Below, one piece after another: positions 1-8,146 of a DNA stretch of 9,988 bases. The stretch's first letter is position 1. Each line of letters begins with the position of its first letter. This stretch comes from Methanobacteriota archaeon (GTDB lineage Archaea; Hydrothermarchaeota; Hydrothermarchaeia; Hydrothermarchaeales; JAADFM01): contig JAADFM010000052.1 in assembly GCA_013152845.1 (NCBI GenBank), positions 1 through 9,988 on the forward strand. The letters run 5' to 3'. The position numbers were made by a program, and so were the translations under genes. The notes below the pieces were generated by a model that had not been told where the DNA came from, made no database searches, and saw only the letters and a program-made list of their open reading frames with translations.

Positions 1-350
1 TTAACCTGGTCATCACCGGTGTAAACGATGACAGGGAATGCCTCGACTGGATAATCGAGCGGCATCTTGAGGAAGTTGGACCGGAAACACCTCTCCACTT
101 CACCAGATACCATCCTGCCTACAGGTTCACCGAGCCCACCACCAAGGTGGAGACCCTGGAGCTGGCATATGAGATGGCCAGGGAGGCAGGCGTTCTCTAT
201 CCCTACATCGGAAACGTCCCGGGACACCGCTACGAAAACACTTACTGCGCGGGCTGCGGCCGGGTGCTGATAGAGAGGATGGGGTTCACTGTGTTGAGGA
301 ATCATATCAGGGATAAGACGTGCCCCCACTGCGGTGAGGGTATCCGCTAG
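1..350 (+). CDS. amrS: AmmeMemoRadiSam-system radical SAM enzyme, C-terminal part (5' end outside window)
   Basis: The reading frame enters at base 3 and gives 115 residues before TAG at 348-350; the start and the radical SAM cysteine cluster lie upstream of the window. The visible part matches the C-terminal end of the AmmeMemoRadiSam (PflA-like) family: a 'HFTRYHPAYRFTEPTT' segment, a helix ending in 'YPYIGNVPGHRYENTYC', then a zinc ribbon made of C82-x2-C85 and C107-x2-C110 (fragment numbering). Family knowledge: these 4Fe-4S/SAM enzymes act with AMMECR1- and MEMO-like partners on a substrate that is still undefined. The stop lies 17 bases from the stop of the convergent gene at 368-1501, which encodes a related radical SAM protein. 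The family call is firm. The gene name is less so, because the catalytic half is not visible and the partner genes cannot be checked here. Confidence 0.8.
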   Translation, partial: NLVITGVNDDRECLDWIIERHLEEVGPETPLHFTRYHPAYRFTEPTTKVETLELAYEMAREAGVLYPYIGNVPGHRYENTYCAGCGRVLIERMGFTVLRNHIRDKTCPHCGEGIR

Positions 351-367
351 GCCTTCTCAAGCCCCCA

Positions 368-1501
368 TCATGAAAGCAGGTGCACGTTCCCTATCCTGAC
401 ATTCTCCAGGTATTTCCTGGCAACGGCAAGGCACTCCTCGGCCTGCTTCCTCGAAGTGGCGGGCATATCGGCCATCAGGTACTGGGGGTGGAATGCCAGA
501 AGGGAGTAGGGGATTGACGGGTCCAACCCGGCGATGAATCTGGCGATTTTTTCCACCTCTACTGCATCCACGTATCCGGGGACCAGCAGGGTGCTGGCTA
601 TGAGGAAGGGGGGCTCCCTTCTCTGCCGGCCGTATTCTGCCAGCCACTGGAAGTTTTCCAGGGTCTGCCGGTTGGTGACCCCGGTGAGGGCCATGTTGAG
701 GTTTTCGTCCCATGCCTTGAGGTCGAACTTTATCAGGCCCCCGGTTTCCATGGAGAGGGCCGCCGCCTTCTTCAGCAGGGGGCGGGACATGGAGCCGTTG
801 GTCTCGAAGCATATCCTCAAGATTTTCCCGCCAGCCATCTCCAGGGCGAGCTCGCTGGTCCTTATGGCATGTGCCATCTGGGGTGCGGGGTCCCCGCCGA
901 AATAGCAGATGCAGGAGGTCTTATCGTCAACCTTATCTGCCAGTTCTTCTGCACTCATCACAGGACCCAGAGCCCTGCTCTGCCGGCGGTAATGCCAGTT
1001 CTGGCAAAAGAGGCAGTCAAAGGAGCAGGAGCCGTAGAAGACCGCCAGGTTTTTGTACCCGTATTCCGGGCCTTTCCGGGCGTTGGAATATTCCGGATAC
1101 CCCGCCCCGGTGCCTCCCGGACAGCACCAGGCGCCAACGCAGTTGGTGGGCAGGGGGTCGTAGTACCACTCCACTATCCCCCTTTCAGGGGTTCCTGCCA
1201 GGTGGACGAGTTTCCCATCCCGATTGGTCCGCAGGCCGCAGCAGCCCTTTCCTCCCGGGGGTATCCTGCAGTCGTTGACGCAGAGGCCGCACCTCGCCCC
1301 ATCTGGGTCCCGGGGCACCTCCGCGGGAAGGCCGAACCGTTCCCTGCTTCTGGCATGGGCCCTTCTGACTTGGCCGGAACCCTCCCCTTTTCTGATGCAC
1401 TCACCACAGACACCGAGAGCCCGGGAGACCAAGGGCGAGGACCGCCCGCAGACGTCGCATCGGGCCTCTCCTGCCCCTGGCATGTCTGGGAATCTGGTCA
1501 T
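368..1501 (-). CDS. Radical SAM protein of the PflA/AmmeMemoRadiSam-like group with N-terminal cysteine-rich motif
   Basis: 377 residues. The N-terminus has two CxxC pairs (C15/C18, C32/C35) that look like a zinc ribbon. A second cysteine-rich stretch follows at about 71-91 (CGLCVNDC...CCGLR), typical of the leader segment of this group. The radical SAM cluster is C159-x3-C163-x2-C166 in 'GSCSFDCLFCQNW', which should bind a 4Fe-4S cluster and SAM. 'CFETNGS' and 'IKFDLKAW' mark later barrel strands, and 'LLAFHPQYLMADMPATS' parallels the C-terminal segment of the gene at 1-350. It ends at 'IGNVHLL' without the C-terminal zinc ribbon of that neighbour. The substrate is unknown; 'pyruvate formate-lyase activating enzyme' would over-specify it. 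The ATG at 1501 has no Shine-Dalgarno site. A TATA-like TTTATAC at 1508-1502 (minus) sits directly beside it, so a leaderless start at Met7 (1483) is a real alternative. An in-frame stop rules out a much longer N-terminus. Confidence 0.85.
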   Translation of the reverse strand: MTRFPDMPGAGEARCDVCGRSSPLVSRALGVCGECIRKGEGSGQVRRAHARSRERFGLPAEVPRDPDGARCGLCVNDCRIPPGGKGCCGLRTNRDGKLVHLAGTPERGIVEWYYDPLPTNCVGAWCCPGGTGAGYPEYSNARKGPEYGYKNLAVFYGSCSFDCLFCQNWHYRRQSRALGPVMSAEELADKVDDKTSCICYFGGDPAPQMAHAIRTSELALEMAGGKILRICFETNGSMSRPLLKKAAALSMETGGLIKFDLKAWDENLNMALTGVTNRQTLENFQWLAEYGRQRREPPFLIASTLLVPGYVDAVEVEKIARFIAGLDPSIPYSLLAFHPQYLMADMPATSRKQAEECLAVARKYLENVRIGNVHLLS

Positions 1502-1508
1502 GTATAAA
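1502..1508 (-). promoter_or_regulatory. TATA-like box at the start of the radical SAM gene
   Basis: Read on the minus strand this is TTTATAC, the same heptamer as in the rfcL promoter at 3042-3036. In rfcL the first T lies 29 bases before the start codon. Here it lies 25 bases before Met7 (1483) of the radical SAM gene, and it abuts the annotated ATG. If used, transcription would begin near 1480 and the protein would start at Met7. The competing promoter is the TATA at 1560-1567. Confidence 0.35.
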
Positions 1509-1559
1509 TGAGAGAAAAGTAACGATTTACTCCCTGATTAACCCGGGGTCACCGAAAAA

Positions 1560-1567
1560 CATATAAA
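1560..1567. promoter_or_regulatory. TATA box readable on either strand
   Basis: The plus strand reads CATATAAATAA from 1560. The minus strand reads TTTATATG, very close to the gyrB box (TTTATATG, 3097-3104). Facing left it would start transcription near 1537 and give the radical SAM gene a leader of about 36 bases. Facing right it would start near 1590-1594, exactly where a stem-loop and a short ORF begin. The sequence does not decide the direction; both may be used. Confidence 0.45.
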
Positions 1568-1573
1568 TAACCG

Positions 1574-1588
1574 TGCTAAACATTAGCA
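1574..1588. promoter_or_regulatory. Perfect palindrome, candidate operator
   Basis: TGCTAA-ACA-TTAGCA is a perfect inverted repeat with 6-base arms and a 3-base centre. It lies 7 bases right of the TATA at 1560-1567. For rightward transcription it would fill the space between TATA box and start site, where archaeal repressors often bind. For leftward transcription it would sit just upstream of the box, where activators act. The size suits a dimeric winged-helix regulator. I do not recognise the motif as that of a named factor. Confidence 0.45.
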
Positions 1589-1590
1589 TA

Positions 1591-1644
1591 CCTATGGGGG
1601 ACAGAGGCTCTTTTTCTCACCCCATAGGCCCCTTCCCTACATGA
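1591..1644 (+). other. Stem-loop with a short ORF; possible small RNA
   Basis: CCTATGGGG (1591-1599) pairs perfectly with CCCCATAGG (1620-1628) around a 20-base loop. It begins where the TATA at 1560 would place a rightward start site. An ATG at 1594 opens 16 codons ending at TGA 1642-1644 (M-G-D-R-G-S-F-S-H-P-I-G-P-F-P-T). A T-run (1647-1651) follows. It could be a small structured RNA, a leaderless micro-ORF, or simply structure in the 3' trailer of rfcL read from the other strand. Coding content is too short to judge. Confidence 0.25.
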
Positions 1645-1646
1645 AC

Positions 1647-1675
1647 TTTTTATGTAAAAAATTTCACAAAAAACC
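1647..1675 (-). terminator. T-rich terminator downstream of rfcL
   Basis: Reading left from the rfcL stop at 1694, the minus strand shows GGGTTTTTTGTGAAATTTTTTACA (two six-base T runs), about 19-38 bases past the stop. Oligo-T tracts without a strong hairpin are the usual archaeal termination signal. The plus strand also has a five-base T run here (1647-1651), which could serve a rightward transcript. Confidence 0.55.
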
Positions 1676-1693
1676 CGCATCCGTCCTTCCAGA

Positions 1694-3013
1694 TTATTCG
1701 AATTCCAACAGGCTTGCCTGCTTCTCCTGGCCGGCCTGCCTCCTCAGCCTCTCGGCGGTGATTTCCTCGGCCCGCTCCATGACCCTGTCCACCACGGCAT
1801 CCCTCGCAAAGAGGGCCACCTCCTCCCGCTCAAGCTCGAGCTCCGATGCGATTCTTGCCCCCATCTCCGGGTGGTTCATCAGCACATCGAAAAACGGGGC
1901 GAACTCCCGGCTGAAGCGCCTCCTTGAGCCGAAGCACTTCCTTGCGAACTTGCCCGCGAAGGCCTCCATGAGGTTGCGGTCCTTCCGGGTCCTGGCAAAG
2001 GCCGCAAATGTCTGGGGCGGGCGGTACCTCTGGAACTTCACGTACTTCTTCTCCTTGGCCAGGGCCACCCCCGGGCCCATGAGGTCGGTGGCGTACCCCA
2101 GGAGTGTCCAGTCCTGCCTGCGCATGATCCTCCCCATGAAGACGTCCGCCCTGGATAGGCGGTCGTATGCCAGGGCCAGCTCCTCCGGGCGCTCGTACTC
2201 CAGGGCCACGTTCTCCACCAGCCACTTGAGGAGGGTGTCCGGGTCCTCGCCGGCGTCCCAGACGGCCTCCCGGGCCCTCTCAAGGGACTCGGTCTTGAGT
2301 ATCCTGACCAGGGTATCGAATATCCGGACCTCGGCGTCCCTCATCTTCAGGCCGGCGACATCCGATATCTTCAGGGTAGCCTTGCCTTCCGCAACGGCCT
2401 GGAGGTCGTTGATGGCGGAACGCAGGTCGCCGGCTGCGTTTGTGGCGATGATGTTGAGGGCCTTTTCGTCGGCCCGGATGCCCTCCCTGGCCGATATCTC
2501 CTTGAGGACCCGGAATATGGTCCTCTTGTTTATCTTCTTGAACTGGACCATCAGGGTCTTGGACCTGAACCCCCTGTCAAGGCGGTAGGGGTCGTTGGCT
2601 ATGAGGAGGATGGGCTGTCGGGACTCATCTATCAGTTTCTTCAGGGCCGCCATGCCCCCCCTGTCCTTTGTACCGTGGATGCCGTCCACCTCGTCGATGA
2701 TGATAATCCTCCTCCTGGAGCTCGGTGCCAGGGTCCCTGAAGAGGTCGCCGCCCCCACCACCCGGTGCATCACGGCCTGGGTCCGGGAATCCGAGGCATT
2801 GAGCTCTATCCGGTCGTAGTTCAGCTCGTTGGCGATGGCATGGGCGGCGGAACTCTTGCCCGTGCCGGGGGGGCCGTAGAGGAGGAGTGCCCTCTTGCCG
2901 GGGACCCCCGCCTTCCACTGGTCTATCCAGTCCATTATCTCCTTCTTGGAGGTGATGTTGCCTGCTATGTCCTTGACCCTCCGCGGCCTGTATTTCTCAA
3001 CCCAGGTCTCCAT
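1694..3013 (-). CDS. rfcL: Replication factor C large subunit
   Basis: 439 residues, a little shorter than the roughly 480-500 usual for archaeal RFC-L. It is an AAA+ clamp-loader subunit that, with the small subunits, opens the PCNA ring and loads it on primed DNA. The N-terminal RFC box is 'WVEKYRPRRVKDIAGN' (4-19), Walker A is GPPGTGKS (47-54) and Walker B is IIIIDEVD (103-110). DEVD rather than DEAD marks the large subunit. Sensor 1 falls around N140 and sensor 2 is GDLRSAIN (195-202). The middle and end hold the helical collar, then a charged helix. The last residues, Q432-ASLLEFE, form a PIP box for PCNA binding. No small-subunit gene is in the window. A TATA box 29 bases before the ATG predicts a leaderless message. 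Divergent from gyrB across 161 bases. Confidence 0.95.
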   Translation of the reverse strand: METWVEKYRPRRVKDIAGNITSKKEIMDWIDQWKAGVPGKRALLLYGPPGTGKSSAAHAIANELNYDRIELNASDSRTQAVMHRVVGAATSSGTLAPSSRRRIIIIDEVDGIHGTKDRGGMAALKKLIDESRQPILLIANDPYRLDRGFRSKTLMVQFKKINKRTIFRVLKEISAREGIRADEKALNIIATNAAGDLRSAINDLQAVAEGKATLKISDVAGLKMRDAEVRIFDTLVRILKTESLERAREAVWDAGEDPDTLLKWLVENVALEYERPEELALAYDRLSRADVFMGRIMRRQDWTLLGYATDLMGPGVALAKEKKYVKFQRYRPPQTFAAFARTRKDRNLMEAFAGKFARKCFGSRRRFSREFAPFFDVLMNHPEMGARIASELELEREEVALFARDAVVDRVMERAEEITAERLRRQAGQEKQASLLEFE

Positions 3014-3034
3014 CGGTTATCCCTGTGCCGGCCT

Positions 3035-3044
3035 CGTATAAATA
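3035..3044 (-). promoter_or_regulatory. TATA box of rfcL
   Basis: The minus strand reads TATTTATACG. The first T of TTTATAC is at 3042, 29 bases from the A of the rfcL ATG at 3013, so the predicted start site coincides with the start codon (leaderless). Confidence 0.6.
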
Positions 3045-3060
3045 CATGTCCTCACCAGGG

Positions 3061-3081
3061 CCGATTTGACCACAAAATCGG
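3061..3081. promoter_or_regulatory. Inverted repeat midway between divergent rfcL and gyrB promoters
   Basis: CCGATTT (3061-3067) and AAATCGG (3075-3081) are perfect inverted arms around a 7-base centre. Its midpoint (3071) lies about 26 bases from the gyrB TATA and 29 from the rfcL TATA, so one bound protein could act on both promoters. No known motif is recognised. Confidence 0.4.
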
Positions 3082-3096
3082 GACTGGATGATAACC

Positions 3097-3104
3097 TTTA
3101 TATG
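3097..3104 (+). promoter_or_regulatory. TATA box of the gyrB-gyrA-orf121 operon
   Basis: TTTATATG is a good archaeal TATA box. Transcription should begin near 3126, leaving a leader of about 49 bases before the GTG of gyrB. AGGG at 3162-3165 is a plausible ribosome binding site 9 bases from that GTG. Confidence 0.6.
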
Positions 3105-3174
3105 CTTTGAAACCCTATTGTCTGGCAGGTAAAGAAATAACCGGATTTTCATTGACTATTTAGGGCTGAATTAG

Positions 3175-5061
<1,887 letters not shown>

Positions 5062-5069
5062 GTGATTCC

Positions 5070-7511
5070 ATGGCAGAGGACGTCGAGGGCGCAAGACGGG
5101 TCATCCCGGTGAAAATCGAGGACGAGATGAAGCGGTCCTACATAGACTACGCCATGTCCGTCATCGTGGGCCGGGCCCTGCCCGATGTGCGCGACGGGCT
5201 CAAGCCCGTCCACCGCCGCATCCTCTATGCCATGCACGACATGGGCATCCGGTCCCGGAGTCCCTACAAGAAGTGCGCCCGCATCGTGGGGGAGGTCCTG
5301 GGCAAGTACCATCCTCACGGTGACATGGCGGTCTACGACGCCCTGGTGCGCATGGCCCAGGACTTCAACCTGCGCTACCCCCTCATCGACGGCCAGGGCA
5401 ACTTCGGGTCCATCGACGGGGACTCGGCTGCGGCCATGAGGTACACCGAGGCCCGGCTTGCCCGCATCGCCGAGGAGATGCTCCAGGACATCGACAAGGA
5501 TACCGTGGATTTCCTGCCCAACTTCGACGACTCACTCCAGGAGCCCGAGGTCCTGCCCGCCAAACTCCCCAACCTCCTCATCAACGGGGCCTCGGGTATT
5601 GCCGTGGGCATGGCCACCAACATCCCGCCCCACAACCTGGTCGAGGTGGTGGACGCCACCATCAGGGTCATCGACGAGCCGGAGGTGGAGGTCCCGGAGC
5701 TCATGGAGGTCATAAAAGGCCCCGACTTCCCCACCGGGGGCATCATCTACGGCAGGTGGGGGATAATGAACGCCTACGTCACCGGGCGGGGCAGTGTGAA
5801 GGTCCGGGCCAGGGCCGAGATGGAAGAGGTCAAGGGGAGGGACCGCATCATCGTCACGGAGCTGCCCTACCAGGTGAACAAGGCCCGCCTCATCGAGTCC
5901 ATCGCCGAGCTGGTAAAGGACAAGAGAATCGAGGGCATCGCCGACCTGAGGGACGAGTCCGACCGGGAGGGGATGCGGGTGGTCATCGAGCTCAAGAAGG
6001 GGGCGGTGCCCGAAATCGTACTCAACCAGCTCTTCAAACACACGCAGATGGAGACCAGCTTCGGCATCATAAACCTGGCCCTGGTGGACGGCGAGCCCAA
6101 GGTCCTGGGCCTCAAGGAGACCATCCAGTGCTACATCGACCACCGCAGGGAGGTGGTCAGGCGCAGGACCCAGTTCGAGCTGGACAGGGCCGAGAAGAGG
6201 GCCCATATCCTGGAAGGGCTCCTCACCGCCCTGGACAACATCGATGCGGTCATAAAACTCATCCGGGGCTCCAAGACCGTGGACCAGGCAAGGGAGGGGC
6301 TTATAGAGAACTTCGAGCTCACCAAGGAGCAGGCCCAGGCCATCCTGGACATGCGCCTCCAGAAGCTCACGGGCCTCGAGCGGGAGAAGATCGAAGAGGA
6401 GCACAGGTCCCTGAAGGAGAAGATAGCCTGGTACAGGGAGGTCCTGGCCGACGAGGGGAAGGTCCTGGCCATCATCAAGGAGGAGCTGCAGGAGCTCAAG
6501 GAGACCTACGGGGACGGGCGCAGGACCGAAATCGTGGATGCCGAGGCCGAGCTGGACATGGAGGACCTCATCGCGGAGGAGGACATGGTGGTCATAATCA
6601 CCAGGGAGGGCTACATCAAGCGGGTGCCCGTGGACGTCTACAGGTCCCAGGGGAGGGGGGGCAAGGGCATCATCGGCATGGAGACCAAGGAGGGGGACAC
6701 CGTGGAGAACATCTTCATCGCCTCCACCCACGACTACATGCTCTTCTTCACCAACCAGGGGCGGGTACACTGGCTGAAGGTCTACCGGATACCGGAGTCG
6801 GGCCGGTACTCCCGGGGCAAGGCCATCGTCAACCTCCTGGAGGTGGGGGAAGGGGAGAGGATTACGGCCTCATTTGCCATAAAGGAGTTCACCGAGGGAT
6901 ACTACCTGATGATGGCCACGAGGTTCGGGAAGGTCAAGAAGACCGAGCTCACGGCCTATTCCAGGCCGCGCCGGGGGGGTATCATCGCCATCGGGCTCCA
7001 GGAAGGTGATGAACTCATAAAGGTGGTCATGACCAACGGCCGCAGGGAGGTGGTTCTGGCCACAAAGGAGGGCAAGGCCATCAAGTTCCACGAGGAGGAC
7101 GTAAGGCCAATGGGGAGGCCGGCCATGGGGGTCAGGGGCATCAGGCTTAAAGGGGAGGACGAGGTGGTCGGGATGGTCCTGGCCCAGGAGGACGAGAGCC
7201 TCCTCACCGTGACCGAGAACGGATTCGGGAAGAGGACACCCTTCTCGGAATACCCCCTCCAGAGGAGGGGTGGGCAGGGGGTAATAAATATAAAGACCAC
7301 CAAGAGAAATGGTAAGGTCGTGGGCATCGTGACCGTGGCCAGGGACGGCGAGGTCATGTTCACCAGCTCCAGAGGAATCGTCATCAGGGTGCCGGTGAGG
7401 GACATCTCCGTCATCGGGAGGAATACCCAGGGGGTGACCCTCATGAGGCTCCAGGAGGGCGACCGGGTGGTGGGCGTTGCCCGGGTGACCAAGGAGGACG
7501 ACCATGATTGA
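5070..7511 (+). CDS. gyrA: DNA gyrase subunit A
   Basis: 813 residues; the DNA breakage-reunion subunit. The winged-helix/tower part fills about residues 1-500, with catalytic Y125 in '[10 protein letters not shown]' and '[14 protein letters not shown]' ahead of it. The quinolone region reads [10 protein letters not shown] (81-90): the residue aligned with E. coli S83 is M86, while the acidic position (D90) is kept. A coiled-coil arm spans about 360-490. The C-terminal DNA-wrapping beta-pinwheel starts near 500. Its GyrA box is QGRGGKG (527-533) rather than the canonical QRRGGKG, and a related QRRGGQG occurs in a later blade (bases 7260-7280). The protein ends in a short charged tail. The ATG is 8 bases after the gyrB stop and has an excellent Shine-Dalgarno site AGGTGA (5060-5065), so the two are one operon. 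The pinwheel and GyrA box favour gyrase over topoisomerase IV. Confidence 0.96.
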   Translation: MAEDVEGARRVIPVKIEDEMKRSYIDYAMSVIVGRALPDVRDGLKPVHRRILYAMHDMGIRSRSPYKKCARIVGEVLGKYHPHGDMAVYDALVRMAQDFNLRYPLIDGQGNFGSIDGDSAAAMRYTEARLARIAEEMLQDIDKDTVDFLPNFDDSLQEPEVLPAKLPNLLINGASGIAVGMATNIPPHNLVEVVDATIRVIDEPEVEVPELMEVIKGPDFPTGGIIYGRWGIMNAYVTGRGSVKVRARAEMEEVKGRDRIIVTELPYQVNKARLIESIAELVKDKRIEGIADLRDESDREGMRVVIELKKGAVPEIVLNQLFKHTQMETSFGIINLALVDGEPKVLGLKETIQCYIDHRREVVRRRTQFELDRAEKRAHILEGLLTALDNIDAVIKLIRGSKTVDQAREGLIENFELTKEQAQAILDMRLQKLTGLEREKIEEEHRSLKEKIAWYREVLADEGKVLAIIKEELQELKETYGDGRRTEIVDAEAELDMEDLIAEEDMVVIITREGYIKRVPVDVYRSQGRGGKGIIGMETKEGDTVENIFIASTHDYMLFFTNQGRVHWLKVYRIPESGRYSRGKAIVNLLEVGEGERITASFAIKEFTEGYYLMMATRFGKVKKTELTAYSRPRRGGIIAIGLQEGDELIKVVMTNGRREVVLATKEGKAIKFHEEDVRPMGRPAMGVRGIRLKGEDEVVGMVLAQEDESLLTVTENGFGKRTPFSEYPLQRRGGQGVINIKTTKRNGKVVGIVTVARDGEVMFTSSRGIVIRVPVRDISVIGRNTQGVTLMRLQEGDRVVGVARVTKEDDHD

Positions 7512-7869
7512 GGCCGAAGTCGAGGTCAGGCACCGGAAGAAGAGGCTGACCAGGGACGTGCTGAAGTGGGAGGAGTGCTACGAACGCTTCAGGGACAGGT
7601 TCGACGAACTGGAGAACTACGAGAGGAGGATAAGGACCCTGGAAAAGGAGCTGGAGCGCCGGAGCATGGTTTTCGGGGTCTTCAAAAAGGAGAGGTATTG
7701 GCTCTTGGGTGCCACGGCCCTGTTTGTCGTGGCTTCCTATCTCTTCACCGCCATGGTGGTAATAAGGCTTGGCGAACCCTGGCTGTTCTTCCTGGCAGGT
7801 CTCCTCATAGGTATATGCGGGGCCGCCCTTCTCAATATCTGGATAGAAATACAGAGGGGAGTGGTTTGA
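7504..7869 (+). CDS. Small coiled-coil protein with two membrane segments, coupled to gyrA
   Basis: 121 residues, family not recognised. The first 55 residues are very charged and helical, with heptad-like spacing (about 13-55), suiting a coiled coil. Two hydrophobic stretches follow at about 65-87 and 92-113, separated by a short 'LGEPW' turn, so both ends probably lie on the same side. The tail is short ('IEIQRGVV'). The ATG overlaps the last 8 bases of gyrA and has a strong AGGAGG site at 7492-7497, 6 bases upstream. It is therefore almost certainly translated from the gyrase message and coupled to gyrA. This rules out a chance ORF but does not give a function. The domain layout suggests a membrane-anchored helical protein that oligomerises through its soluble part; anything beyond that is guesswork. 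Confidence 0.85.
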   Translation: MIEAEVEVRHRKKRLTRDVLKWEECYERFRDRFDELENYERRIRTLEKELERRSMVFGVFKKERYWLLGATALFVVASYLFTAMVVIRLGEPWLFFLAGLLIGICGAALLNIWIEIQRGVV

Positions 7870-7875
7870 GGGGCT

Positions 7876-8022
7876 TCAGGTCGAGGCCCCTATCTTGAAT
7901 ATCTTGGTGCCGCATTCCGGGCAAACGCCCTGGACGGCGGGCTTGCCGTTCTTCATCGTGATGTTCTTTGCATCCTTGATTTCCCTCTTTGCCCTGCACT
8001 TCACACAGTATCCTTCTACCAT
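7876..8022 (-). CDS. 48-residue zinc-ribbon protein (DUF5679-like)
   Basis: An uninterrupted frame runs from ATG at 8022 to TGA at 7878-7876. It encodes 48 residues: C6-x2-C9 near the start ('EGYCVKCRAKREI'), a turn with 'MKNGKPAVQG', and C34-x2-C37 ('CPECGTKIFKIG') near the end. This is a complete two-knuckle zinc ribbon and closely resembles the tiny archaeal proteins grouped as DUF5679; function unknown. GAGGTG (8033-8028 on the minus strand) sits 5 bases before the ATG, an almost ideal ribosome binding site. ATTTTTATGG near 8069-8060 (minus) could be its TATA box. Its stop lies 6 bases from that of the convergent gene at 7504-7869. The paired cysteines, strong ribosome site and lysine-rich content make it real despite its size. 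A longer ORF in another frame over the same bases has no comparable features. Confidence 0.88.
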   Translation of the reverse strand: MVEGYCVKCRAKREIKDAKNITMKNGKPAVQGVCPECGTKIFKIGAST

Positions 8023-8117
8023 AATCACACCTCATTTTTCCCTCTACATCTACCTCAACCCATAAAAATCTTCTGATTCGCTCCAGTTGAACTTTTTTTC
8101 AGCCCAGTACAAAAACA

Positions 8118-8125
8118 TTTATATA
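8118..8125 (+). promoter_or_regulatory. Strong TATA box ahead of a 29-codon ORF
   Basis: TTTATATA is a perfect match to the archaeal consensus, preceded by an A-rich BRE-like stretch. Transcription should start close to 8147-8149. That is far (about 120 bases) from the next large gene at 8269, so either the message has a long leader or a separate small transcript starts here. Confidence 0.6.
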
Positions 8126-8146
8126 CGTTGGGTGTACCAGATATAT

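Noticed and set aside
1638..1656. TACAT/ATGTA inverted repeat
   Set aside because: Five AT-rich base pairs amid A and T runs; expected by chance and probably just part of the rfcL termination region.
1641..2588. 315-codon plus-strand frame opposite rfcL
   Set aside because: Serine/arginine/alanine-rich shadow without motifs, over a clear rfcL.
5532..6770. Long open frame on the minus strand (412 codons) opposite gyrA
   Set aside because: Low-complexity, rich in L, G, D, P and H, as expected from the complement of GC-rich coding DNA. No domain, ribosome site or promoter, and it lies wholly inside gyrA.
7832..8035. 67-codon minus-strand frame overlapping the zinc-ribbon gene
   Set aside because: It is a different frame from the four-cysteine protein, lacks a useful ribosome site, and runs into the convergent gene.
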